Source: Sediminicola sp. (lineage in GTDB: Bacteria > Bacteroidota > Bacteroidia > Flavobacteriales > Flavobacteriaceae). Taken from it: a stretch of 47,808 bases of DNA. Numbering within the stretch: position 1 is the stretch's first letter; every line of letters starts with the position of its first letter. Below, in pieces: positions 7,275 to 15,003 of this stretch. The stretch is from contig JAHEND010000008.1 of NCBI GenBank assembly GCA_024643325.1, forward strand, positions 1 to 47,808. The letters are read 5' to 3'. A program made the translations under genes and the position numbers. The notes below the pieces were generated by a model. The model searched no databases. It worked only from the letters and a program-made list of their open reading frames with translations, and was not told the origin of the DNA.

Positions 7275-7994
7275 CTATATCAATCCATCTAAGCGTTCTA
7301 CCGCTACATGCCTTTCTGCTGTAAAACCCTCGGCGGCGGCTACGCCTATAAGCCTCCCTAGGTCTTGTGCTCTGTAGCGAACAGAATCTAAGAAGTTTTT
7401 AGAGGAAATAGGGGTCTCTGGGTCCTTACTTGCTGGATCAAAAAATTGAGAGGCATAGGCCAAAATTGATTTTTCTTTCTGATCTAAAAAACCAGAAACA
7501 TTAACTACAAAGTCAGGGTTGATATTTTCCCATTGAATATAATGATACACTTGTTTAGGCCTCCAAGCTTGTTGAGGAGCTCCTTGAGCGTCATTGGTTT
7601 CTATTTTAATAAGACCACTTAAAAAACACGCATCACTGACTAATGAACTTCCCTTTCCGTGATCTATATGGCGGTCTCTAATGGCATTACATAAAACAAC
7701 CTCTGGCTGGTAAGTTCTGATCATTTCTATGACACACATTTGACTTTCTAGATCTGTTTTAAAAAAACCGTCTGCTAAACCTAGATTTTCTCGAATAGAC
7801 ACACCTAAAATTGCAGCTGCTTTCTTAGCCTCACTCGCTCTAATTTCTGGAGTTCCTCTAGTACCGAGTTCTCCACTTGTTAAATCTACAATTCCTACTT
7901 TTTTGCCAAGGCTTATTTCCTTGGCAATGGTAGCGCCTGCACCTAATTCAACGTCGTCTGGATGCGCCCCAAAGGCGAGAATATCTAGTTTCAT
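7275..7994 (-). CDS. bshB1: Bacillithiol biosynthesis deacetylase BshB1
   Basis: A 239-residue PIG-L/LmbE family zinc deacetylase expected to remove the acetyl group from N-acetylglucosaminyl-L-malate, the middle step in bacillithiol synthesis, in the cytoplasm. The zinc and catalytic motif AHPDD (residues 10-14) is near the N-terminus. SGELGTRGTPEIR and DRHIDHGKGSSLVSDA are BshB1 signatures, the second carrying the third metal-ligand region. There is no signal peptide, in contrast to the large PIG-L protein at 15004-17532. It is the last of three leftward genes, nine bases after the trans-sulfuration gene. No convincing terminator follows; only a weak TATCAG/CTGATA hairpin lies at 7217-7235. 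Length is normal. Confidence 0.9.
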   Translation of the reverse strand: MKLDILAFGAHPDDVELGAGATIAKEISLGKKVGIVDLTSGELGTRGTPEIRASEAKKAAAILGVSIRENLGLADGFFKTDLESQMCVIEMIRTYQPEVVLCNAIRDRHIDHGKGSSLVSDACFLSGLIKIETNDAQGAPQQAWRPKQVYHYIQWENINPDFVVNVSGFLDQKEKSILAYASQFFDPASKDPETPISSKNFLDSVRYRAQDLGRLIGVAAAEGFTAERHVAVERLDGLI

Positions 7995-8003
7995 TTTTTT
8001 ATT

Positions 8004-9155
8004 TTATAGCAAGCTTTTAATGGCCTGGTCAATATCTGATTGTAAAGCTTCCACTTCTTCAATCCCTACAGAGAAACGGATTAAGCCGTCTGCAATGCCT
8101 TGGTGCTTTCTTTCTTCAGGACTCAAAAGGGCGTGTGAGGTAAGGGTTGGCGAGAGTAAAGTACTCTCAATTCCAGCCAAACTCATAGAAGGTTTAATTA
8201 ATTGTAAGGCTTTTTGAAACGCACTCGCGTCTAAACCTTCTTTTAATTCAAAAGACAACATACCTCCAAAACCACTCATTTGGGCAGCGGCCAATGCATG
8301 GTCTGGATGGCTTTTTAGACCGGGATAATACACCTTAGCAACCTCAGGATGTCCTTCCAAATAAGTAGCCATCTCCATGGCATTTTCATTTTGGGCTTTT
8401 ACGCGAATTCCCATAGTTTTCATACTTCTTTCAAGTAACCAAACGGTATAATCACTCAGTGAACCCCCAAAGTTTTTAGCCAATCTAAACACCTGGTCTA
8501 TATGAGCTTGAGAAGCTGCTACAGCTCCTGCACATATATCTGAGTGCCCTCCCATATATTTAGTGGCAGAGTGAATGATCACATCTATTCCAAAATCTGC
8601 TGGGTTTTGATTTACTGGACTAGCAAAAGTATTGTCTATCATACTCACAATACCCGCTTTTTTAGCAATAGTTCCCACTGCTTTTAAATCTGTAATGGTG
8701 AGCAAAGGATTAGAGGGTGTTTCTATATAAATCACTTTGGTGTTGTCTTGTAAGGCTGCTTCAAAGTCATTTGGAGCCAATCCTTTCGTAAACGTATAAG
8801 AAATTCCAAAGCGTTCTAATTCTTCTACAACAAAATTATAGGTGCCTCCATAAAGTGTTTTCTGCAATACTACATGATCTCCTGCACTTAAAAAAGCCAA
8901 CATAGCAGTACTCACTGCAGCCATACCACTTCCGAAAATCAAGGCCGCTTCACTGTGCTCCAAAGCCGCAATTTTTTTAGCTAAAGCTACTTGATTAGGC
9001 GTGTTAAAGTACCTGGGATAGCGTTTTACTTCTACGTCTTCAAAGGCGTAAGAAGTACTCATATATAAGGGTGAAACTGCTCCTTTGTAAAGGGGGTCAT
9101 CTAATTCCCCATAATGGGTACAAAGCGTATTAATACCAGATTTTTTAAGTTCCAT
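8004..9155 (-). CDS. PLP-dependent trans-sulfuration enzyme (cystathionine gamma-synthase/lyase family)
   Basis: A 383-residue Cys/Met metabolism PLP enzyme. The Schiff-base lysine is Lys199 in HSATKYMGGHSD and Asp174 (MIDNTFASP) contacts the PLP ring. The phosphate-binding YxR element appears as YPRYFNTPNQ (46-55). SAGIESTLLSP-like residues near 320 (SLAGIESTLLSPT) are the usual substrate loop. Gamma-synthase, gamma-lyase and methionine gamma-lyase cannot be told apart safely by reading. It lies between the ccsBA-like gene (30 bases) and bshB1 (9 bases), so it is probably co-transcribed. A lyase making cysteine would suit bacillithiol synthesis; that is inference. Confidence 0.85.
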   Translation of the reverse strand: MELKKSGINTLCTHYGELDDPLYKGAVSPLYMSTSYAFEDVEVKRYPRYFNTPNQVALAKKIAALEHSEAALIFGSGMAAVSTAMLAFLSAGDHVVLQKTLYGGTYNFVVEELERFGISYTFTKGLAPNDFEAALQDNTKVIYIETPSNPLLTITDLKAVGTIAKKAGIVSMIDNTFASPVNQNPADFGIDVIIHSATKYMGGHSDICAGAVAASQAHIDQVFRLAKNFGGSLSDYTVWLLERSMKTMGIRVKAQNENAMEMATYLEGHPEVAKVYYPGLKSHPDHALAAAQMSGFGGMLSFELKEGLDASAFQKALQLIKPSMSLAGIESTLLSPTLTSHALLSPEERKHQGIADGLIRFSVGIEEVEALQSDIDQAIKSLL

Positions 9156-9185
9156 AAGCGGTGTTTTGATCTTTTTTAAAAGTAC

Positions 9186-12100
9186 TTATTTTTTAAATAT
9201 TTTCTTGTGCTTCCAAAAACTTATGCCTCCGAGTAAAATTACTCCCACCACACAATACCAAATAAAACTCGGAGTAATGACTTGAGCACCACTGGCATAA
9301 GAATGTAATCCTACTAGGTAGAAATTCACCCCAAAATAGGTCATCATAATACTGGCGTATGCTACTATACTAAGAAAATTAAAAGTCCAACGCCCCCTAA
9401 GTCCTGGCACCAATCTAGTGTGAATAACAAAGGCGTAGATCAAAATAGAAATCAGGGCCCAGGTTTCTTTTGGATCCCAACCCCAGTACCTACCCCAACT
9501 TTCATTGGCCCATTGCCCTCCAAGGAAGTTTCCAATGGTCAGCATGATCAGGCCTACTGTTAAGGCCAGCTCATTTATGATGGTAAGCTCCTTTAAATTG
9601 AGGTCCATACGCTGCTTATTTTTTTCATTGGTCATAATCATAAGGATCAAAGACACTACACCGAGTATCATTCCCACGGTTAAAGGTCCATAACTCCCTA
9701 CAATTACCGCTACATGTATCATAAGCCAATAACTATCTAGTACTGGAACTAAGTTGGCTACCGCAGGATCAACCCAACTTTGGTGGGCAATCCATAAAAG
9801 CATAGACGTGACAAAAGTAGTGGCTGCTAGGGTTAAATCACTTTTTCTTCCTAAGGCTATTCCCATGGCTAAAGTAGCCCAGGAGACATATAAAATACTC
9901 TCATAGGCGTCACTCCAAGGAGCGTGTCCAGAGATGTACCATCTCAAAATTAAGCCGGCTGTATGAGACACAAACAATAGATATACCAAGCCCTTAAAAC
10001 CAAAAATTCCGTAGCGGAGAAAGCGTCTGTCTTTAAAGATTTGAAAAACCAAAAAGAAGAACATGAGTACTCCAATGAGGGCATAGTATTTATAGAGCCT
10101 ATTGAAAATGTCTAATTCGTTGTAGAAAATCTCTGCCTGAATCTTTTCAGGAGCAGGCATAATCTCACTACCGTGATTGTTTTGGTTTTGAGTAAAGGCT
10201 TCTAATAATTTATCTGCTGAGCTGTAATCTCCAGTTGCAATGGCTTTCTCTAACGTCATCAAATAGAAAGGCACCGCATTTTTTACAAAATTTGCATACA
10301 AACTATCGCCAATGACATGCTTACCAGAACGGTATTCCACGGCAGAGATCCATTTGTTGTTATCATCGTTTAAAAGTGGGAATATTTTGATAATTTCTCC
10401 TCCTAAAGCCCTATTCAATAAGCCTAATCTAAGGTCAATATCTTGGAAGTCTTTTTGAAATTTATTAGGGTTTGTTGTTGCATAAGCATCCTGAAGAAAT
10501 GGCGCTAATTTATAGGCACCAGCAGCGTCAAAGAAATCCGTTGCCTTAACCATTCGTTGCCCTGAAGGTAATCCTAAAATATTTCTAAGACTATCGTTTT
10601 GACCTTTTTTGTCTAGGGCAATAAAAGGCGTATTGTACCAAAGTGCTGGGTTGAGCATCATGGAGAGCAATACCTGGTCTGGATTCAGACCCTCGTATTT
10701 GGTCTTAAAGCTCAGTTTTCGCAACAGTTCTGAGGCAAATGTATTCATGGGCTTCATACGCCCACCGTCATCTTGGATCACTAGGGCACCAAATTTAGCC
10801 GCATGTTCAGCAGTGGCAGTCGTTTTTGCTAAGACTTCTTGAATATCTGATAGGGCGGCACTACTGTGTGCGTGGGTATCTTGAGAAACGTCATCGGCCC
10901 CTTGGGCCAAAGAAAGGTTTAAACTCCCCAATAAAAACATGAGGGACAACATTGCCTTCTTGGCCTTTACCCTTTCAATAGATCTGGCCAAGTCTTTAAA
11001 TCTAGTATTCCCAAAAAATAAGATTCCCATGAGCCCTATGTAGAGTAAAAAATAACCAACATAGGTGATCCAAGTCCCCCAAAAGTCATGGCTTACAGAG
11101 AGTACAGTTCCTTTCTCATCTGGGTGAAAACTAGATTGGAAAAATCGGTAACCTCCATGATCTAAGACATGGTTCATAAAAATATCGTAATCAAAAGGAC
11201 GGGTATCTTCTACGGTCACTTTACTCATAAAAGAGGCATAGCCTTTTTCTGTACCTGGGTATTTTTGAGCAATAAAATCATTTAACTTCACTGAAAAGGG
11301 CAATTCATACACTTTAGAACCATAGCCTAAAGTAAAATCTAAGCCACCAATCTGCACCTTCTCTGAAAAACTAGCCATTCCCTTGGCCCCTAAAACGGTC
11401 ACTTGCTGGGTCTCACCTCCTGTTGTGATGGCGACTGTTAAAGCGTCTTTGGTCTCTGGAGTTATTTCATCTTCAGGAACCGCCACAATTCCATTAGTCC
11501 CTTTCATAGGTAATTCAGGAATGACAAACTGCATACCTCCTACATTATATAAGGATCTGAGTTGTAATTCTTGAACGCTATCTTTTAATACAGCCCCCTG
11601 AAATTGGTCTGCCATACGCATAAAATCTCCTTCAAAGGGAGTGTTAATGGTGTAAGGACTTACGGTAGTGTTAATATTTATTGCCCCCGGCGTTTCTTCA
11701 TTTAAAGCGAATAGTATGTTGTGAATACTGGTTACGGAACCAGATTCTAAATAGTGATCATGTCTGTTGCCGTCTCCCGCTTCTACAATTTTCAAGAAAT
11801 CTGTTCCATTTGGATCTTCTATAACTCCTTCTTTAGCCCCTTGCTGAAAAGAAACAAAGTCAATGCCAAAATCTTGATCTGCGAAATTGGAGCGCCAAGG
11901 CAGAGATGTTTTCTTAGCCTCTGGTGTGAAAATAGCCTGGTCTTCAAAAGTACGCCTTGCTGGTGCACCATCTTTTTCCCCATCTACCATGAGAGTCACA
12001 TAGGTTTTGTCTGAATAAAAGATTTTTTCTGTTTCACCTTCCCTAATAGGCATCATCCCTTCATAACTAATATAACGCGTCACAAAAGCGCCCAGAATAA

Positions 12101-12365
12101 TGAGTATCCAAGAAATATGAAGTAGTAATACAGGCCACTTTTTTAATTTAAACAATCCATATCGTTTAATATTCCCTGCGAAATTTATGACAAAAAAGAC
12201 CATCATGGCTTCGAACCAGGTGGCATTGTATATCCATATTCTTGCGGTTTCGGTAGAGTACCAACTTTCAATAAAAGTTCCAAAAGCCATGGCAGTGGCG
12301 AACGCAATAAACAGTACAGACATAAGCCTGGTGGAGAAGAGTATTTTCTTTAGGGTTTCAATCAT
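9186..12365 (-). CDS. Fused ResB-CcsA cytochrome c biogenesis protein (system II haem lyase)
   Basis: A 1059-residue inner-membrane protein that should carry haem outward and attach it to apocytochromes c. The N-terminal ResB/Ccs1-like half has membrane segments around 10-30, 50-65, 78-98 and 430-452, with a large periplasmic domain between. A hydrophobic stretch at 470-488 ending SLAQGA looks like an embedded signal peptide and marks the join. The C-terminal half is CcsA-like, with many helices and the haem-binding WWD-type motif WGWDPKETWAL (about 961-971), followed by conserved His residues. Fused CcsBA is usual in Bacteroidota. It heads the leftward run with the trans-sulfuration gene and bshB1. 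Confidence 0.92.
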   Translation of the reverse strand: MIETLKKILFSTRLMSVLFIAFATAMAFGTFIESWYSTETARIWIYNATWFEAMMVFFVINFAGNIKRYGLFKLKKWPVLLLHISWILIILGAFVTRYISYEGMMPIREGETEKIFYSDKTYVTLMVDGEKDGAPARRTFEDQAIFTPEAKKTSLPWRSNFADQDFGIDFVSFQQGAKEGVIEDPNGTDFLKIVEAGDGNRHDHYLESGSVTSIHNILFALNEETPGAININTTVSPYTINTPFEGDFMRMADQFQGAVLKDSVQELQLRSLYNVGGMQFVIPELPMKGTNGIVAVPEDEITPETKDALTVAITTGGETQQVTVLGAKGMASFSEKVQIGGLDFTLGYGSKVYELPFSVKLNDFIAQKYPGTEKGYASFMSKVTVEDTRPFDYDIFMNHVLDHGGYRFFQSSFHPDEKGTVLSVSHDFWGTWITYVGYFLLYIGLMGILFFGNTRFKDLARSIERVKAKKAMLSLMFLLGSLNLSLAQGADDVSQDTHAHSSAALSDIQEVLAKTTATAEHAAKFGALVIQDDGGRMKPMNTFASELLRKLSFKTKYEGLNPDQVLLSMMLNPALWYNTPFIALDKKGQNDSLRNILGLPSGQRMVKATDFFDAAGAYKLAPFLQDAYATTNPNKFQKDFQDIDLRLGLLNRALGGEIIKIFPLLNDDNNKWISAVEYRSGKHVIGDSLYANFVKNAVPFYLMTLEKAIATGDYSSADKLLEAFTQNQNNHGSEIMPAPEKIQAEIFYNELDIFNRLYKYYALIGVLMFFFLVFQIFKDRRFLRYGIFGFKGLVYLLFVSHTAGLILRWYISGHAPWSDAYESILYVSWATLAMGIALGRKSDLTLAATTFVTSMLLWIAHQSWVDPAVANLVPVLDSYWLMIHVAVIVGSYGPLTVGMILGVVSLILMIMTNEKNKQRMDLNLKELTIINELALTVGLIMLTIGNFLGGQWANESWGRYWGWDPKETWALISILIYAFVIHTRLVPGLRGRWTFNFLSIVAYASIMMTYFGVNFYLVGLHSYASGAQVITPSFIWYCVVGVILLGGISFWKHKKIFKK

Positions 12366-12498
12366 GATAAATGCTGCTATTTTTTGTGTATAAAAGTACG
12401 GCCTTTTTCTCTTTTTTCCTCGATATTGAACCCTAAAAACGGTTTATAAAAACTATTTAAAGTCCTTATTAACCCGCTTATTTATGCTATTTTTGAGT

Positions 12499-13260
12499 AT
12501 GATTTCTATTGCTATTATTGGAACCGGAAGATTAGCACACCAGTTGTTTCATCTGTTCAACAGTTTGGATGGGGTTTTAGTATCATTGGTATTAGGGAGA
12601 AACGAACAGGCTTTGGAAGCTTTTAAAAACACCATAACGAGCACTAATTTCAAAGCACCCATTAAAGAACAATTGGTTTTTATTGCTGTTTCAGATAATG
12701 CGATTGCAGAGGTGTCTAGTTGTATTAATGTTCCCAATGGTATTGTCTGTCATGTGTCTGGCAGTGTCTCCTTAGAGGCCTTAAAAGATCACTCTAAAAG
12801 AGGGGTCTTTTATCCATTACAAACCTTTGGCAGCTCAGAAAAAATGAGTTTTAAAGAGATCCCGATTCTCATTGAAGGGGTTAATGAAACCGTTTTTCAG
12901 ACACTCTTTTCGTTAGCTACTGAAGTAAGTAGCTGCTCTTTATCGATGGATTCCTCTAAAAGACGTTCCCTTCATTTAGCAGCTGTTTGGGTCAATAATT
13001 TCTCTAATTTTCTTTACACGCAAGCTGCTGAATTCTGTAAAAATCAAGAGGTTCCTTTTGAGTTACTGGGTCCGTTAATGGAGCAAACAGTTAAAAATGC
13101 CCTAACATTAGGTCCAGAGGTAGCCCAGACAGGACCAGCAAGACGAGGAGACACCAACACCATGAATGCCCATATAGAATCACTCCCCACAGAGGAGCAA
13201 AAAAAGATTTACCAATATATTAGCAACGCTATTCAAGAAAAATACAAGCATGAGTTATAA
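12499..13260 (+). CDS. Rossmann-like DUF2520 protein
   Basis: A 253-residue protein with a dinucleotide-binding N-terminus (IAIIGTGRLAHQL) and a DUF2520 helical C-terminal domain. It resembles ketopantoate or pyrroline-carboxylate reductases, but its substrate is unknown. The ATG at 12499 is preferred over the in-frame one at 12484, because the fold begins at once (MISIAIIGTG). The longer start would also lie upstream of a -7-like box TATTTTTG (12488-12495). With the chosen start the mRNA would be leaderless or nearly so. It overlaps the next gene by 11 bases, indicating translational coupling. Confidence 0.8.
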   Translation: MISIAIIGTGRLAHQLFHLFNSLDGVLVSLVLGRNEQALEAFKNTITSTNFKAPIKEQLVFIAVSDNAIAEVSSCINVPNGIVCHVSGSVSLEALKDHSKRGVFYPLQTFGSSEKMSFKEIPILIEGVNETVFQTLFSLATEVSSCSLSMDSSKRRSLHLAAVWVNNFSNFLYTQAAEFCKNQEVPFELLGPLMEQTVKNALTLGPEVAQTGPARRGDTNTMNAHIESLPTEEQKKIYQYISNAIQEKYKHEL

Positions 13261-13771
13261 AAAATTATTACCTAAAATCACCACCTTCATCTTTGATGTT
13301 GACGGAGTATTCACAGACGGACAAGTCCTCATTACAAGCACTGGAGAATTACTGAGAAAAGTAAGCGTGAAGGATGGCTATGCTGTAAAAGCAGCTTTAA
13401 ATCAGGGGTTTAGAATCTGTCTCATCTCTGGAGGGACTAATGAAGGAGTTAGAGAACGTTTTAAGGCATTAGGCGTAAAAGACATCTACATGGGTGCCCA
13501 TGATAAAATGGAGCCTTTGCACGAATACTTAGACGGCTATGGTATAGACCCTAAAGAAGTACTTTATATGGGAGACGACATTCCTGACATTCCACCCATG
13601 CAATTCATTGGACTACCAAGCTGTCCTCAAAATGCGGTACCTGAAGTCAAAGCGGTGTCTGAATATATTTCTCATATCAATGGTGGAGCCGGCTGCGTAA
13701 GAGATGTGATAGAACAGGTACTTAAAGTACAAGGAAAATGGACGAGCAATACAGACGCTCAAACTGATTAA
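13250..13771 (+). CDS. KdsC-like HAD-superfamily phosphatase
   Basis: A 173-residue HAD subclass III (capless) phosphatase like KdsC, which removes phosphate from 3-deoxy-D-manno-octulosonate 8-phosphate in lipopolysaccharide core synthesis. Motif I is FDVDGVFTDG, with nucleophile Asp16 and acid Asp18. Motif II is LISGG and motif IV is MGDDIPDIP. The C-terminal HINGGAGCVRDVIEQVL is the usual KdsC tail. Family members also act on Neu5Ac-9-P-like substrates, so the exact substrate is open. It overlaps the DUF2520 gene by 11 bases and precedes maf by 29 bases in the same operon. Confidence 0.85.
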   Translation: MSYKKLLPKITTFIFDVDGVFTDGQVLITSTGELLRKVSVKDGYAVKAALNQGFRICLISGGTNEGVRERFKALGVKDIYMGAHDKMEPLHEYLDGYGIDPKEVLYMGDDIPDIPPMQFIGLPSCPQNAVPEVKAVSEYISHINGGAGCVRDVIEQVLKVQGKWTSNTDAQTD

Positions 13772-13800
13772 ACCCATATTTTAATTCAAAATCCTTATAA

Positions 13801-14400
13801 ATGCCACTTCACTACCCAAATCATAAAATTATTTTAGCCTCAGGATCTCCTCGAAGAAAAAAATTCTTTGAAGACATGGGGTTTACAGTAGATATTCAAG
13901 TAAGAGAAGTGGAAGAGGTTTACCCTCATGAGCTTCTAGCCCAAGAAATAGCTACTTATTTGGCTGAATTAAAGGCCAGTGCCTTTTCTGATAAAGATTT
14001 AGGTAATGCGGTGCTCATTACTTCTGACACCATAGTTTGGCACAAAGAAACGGCTCTGGGAAAACCAAAAGACCGTGAAGAAGCCAAGGCCATGCTTTCT
14101 AGCCTTTCTGGAGATACGCATTGGGTGTACACCGCTGTTTGTTTTACCTATCAAGGTGAGAAAATCCTATGTAATGAAGCCACCGAAGTTACTTTTACCG
14201 CTTTGTCTCAAAAAGAAATTAACTATTACATAGACCATTACAAGCCTTATGACAAAGCAGGTGCCTATGGAATTCAAGAATGGCTTGGATTAATTGGAAT
14301 TAGTAGAATAGAAGGGAGTTATAACAATGTAGTAGGACTTCCGACTCAAAAAGTATACACTACCCTTAAAAAACTCTTGGGCGAAGCTGAATACCTGTAA
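13801..14400 (+). CDS. maf: Maf-like nucleotide pyrophosphatase
   Basis: A 199-residue Maf/YhdE family protein, a house-cleaning pyrophosphatase that hydrolyses noncanonical or pyrimidine nucleoside triphosphates and is linked to septum formation. The N-terminal signature ILASGSPRRKKFFEDMGF gives the phosphate-binding Ser and Arg-Arg. The acidic catalytic segment is TSDTIVWH, and YDKAGAYGIQEWLG near 155 is a second family hallmark. It follows the KdsC-like gene by 29 bases and is closed by a terminator-like hairpin at 14414-14445. Which nucleotide it prefers cannot be read here. Confidence 0.92.
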   Translation: MPLHYPNHKIILASGSPRRKKFFEDMGFTVDIQVREVEEVYPHELLAQEIATYLAELKASAFSDKDLGNAVLITSDTIVWHKETALGKPKDREEAKAMLSSLSGDTHWVYTAVCFTYQGEKILCNEATEVTFTALSQKEINYYIDHYKPYDKAGAYGIQEWLGLIGISRIEGSYNNVVGLPTQKVYTTLKKLLGEAEYL

Positions 14401-14413
14401 CTACTCTTGCTTG

Positions 14414-14445
14414 AAAGCTGATCTAATCAGCCACAGCTTTTTTTT
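14414..14445 (+). terminator. Probable terminator after maf
   Basis: AAAGCTG (14414-14420) can pair with CAGCTTT (14434-14440) before a T-run to 14445. An alternative inner stem, GCTGAT/ATCAGC, closes on a three-base loop. It sits 14 bases after the maf stop and should separate the maf operon from the channel gene. Confidence 0.6.
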
Positions 14446-14484
14446 AAAATAAAATATATTTCAACAACACTAAAATTCTATCAA

Positions 14485-15000
14485 ATGAACGCTTTTATTC
14501 AGTCCCATTTACAAGAAATCTACAGTACGATTGCCTTGCTTATAGGTTTGTTGTTTTTTAAATTCATCAGCACAAAAGCGATCAAAAAAGTAGGTAAAAT
14601 TAGTGATTTAAACACTTCAAGAACCAAGCTGATCATTAAGTATAGTAGCATTGGAATTAGTACTATTGGCCTAGTTTCCCTGTTGATCATATGGGGAGTA
14701 AAATTAGAAGACTTGGGTCTAGTACTTTCTTCTTTTTTTGCTATTTTAGGCGTAGCATTATTTGCTACCTGGTCTATACTGAGTAATATTAGTGCTGGAA
14801 TTATATTATTTTTCTCCTTTCCTTTTAAAATTGGCGACAAGATAAAAATTCAGGACGACGATTTTCCTCTAGAAGCCATTATTACAGATGTAAGGGCCTT
14901 TTACGTAGAATTAAAAACAGAAGAAGGCACCCTGGTCACCTATCCAAACAATTTATTCTTACAAAAAGGCGTCCTTTTATTAAAAAAACAAGAACTTTAA
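14485..15000 (+). CDS. Small MscS-type mechanosensitive channel protein
   Basis: A 171-residue membrane protein with three hydrophobic segments (about 13-30, 53-70 and 77-113) leading into the start of an MscS beta domain (SFPFKIGDKIKIQDDDF). The pore-helix region (SSFFAILGVALFATWSILSNISAGI) has the small Ala/Gly residues of the MscS pore lining. It stops soon after the beta domain, so the alpha/beta cage of E. coli MscS is missing; short forms like this occur in Bacteroidota. A role as an osmotic release valve is the family expectation. The secreted PIG-L gene starts three bases after its stop, so the two are probably co-transcribed. Confidence 0.85.
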   Translation: MNAFIQSHLQEIYSTIALLIGLLFFKFISTKAIKKVGKISDLNTSRTKLIIKYSSIGISTIGLVSLLIIWGVKLEDLGLVLSSFFAILGVALFATWSILSNISAGIILFFSFPFKIGDKIKIQDDDFPLEAIITDVRAFYVELKTEEGTLVTYPNNLFLQKGVLLLKKQEL

Positions 15001-15003
15001 AAG

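Noticed and set aside
7062..7292. Rightward open frame between tRNA-His and bshB1
   Set aside because: It covers the tRNA-His promoter, overlaps the bshB1 3' end, has AT-biased composition typical of non-coding DNA and shows no family features.
13772..13800. Missing prenyltransferase gene between the KdsC-like gene and maf
   Set aside because: I recall a geranylgeranylglycerol-phosphate transferase at this place in some relatives, but the gap is only 29 bases and the memory is too weak to make a claim.
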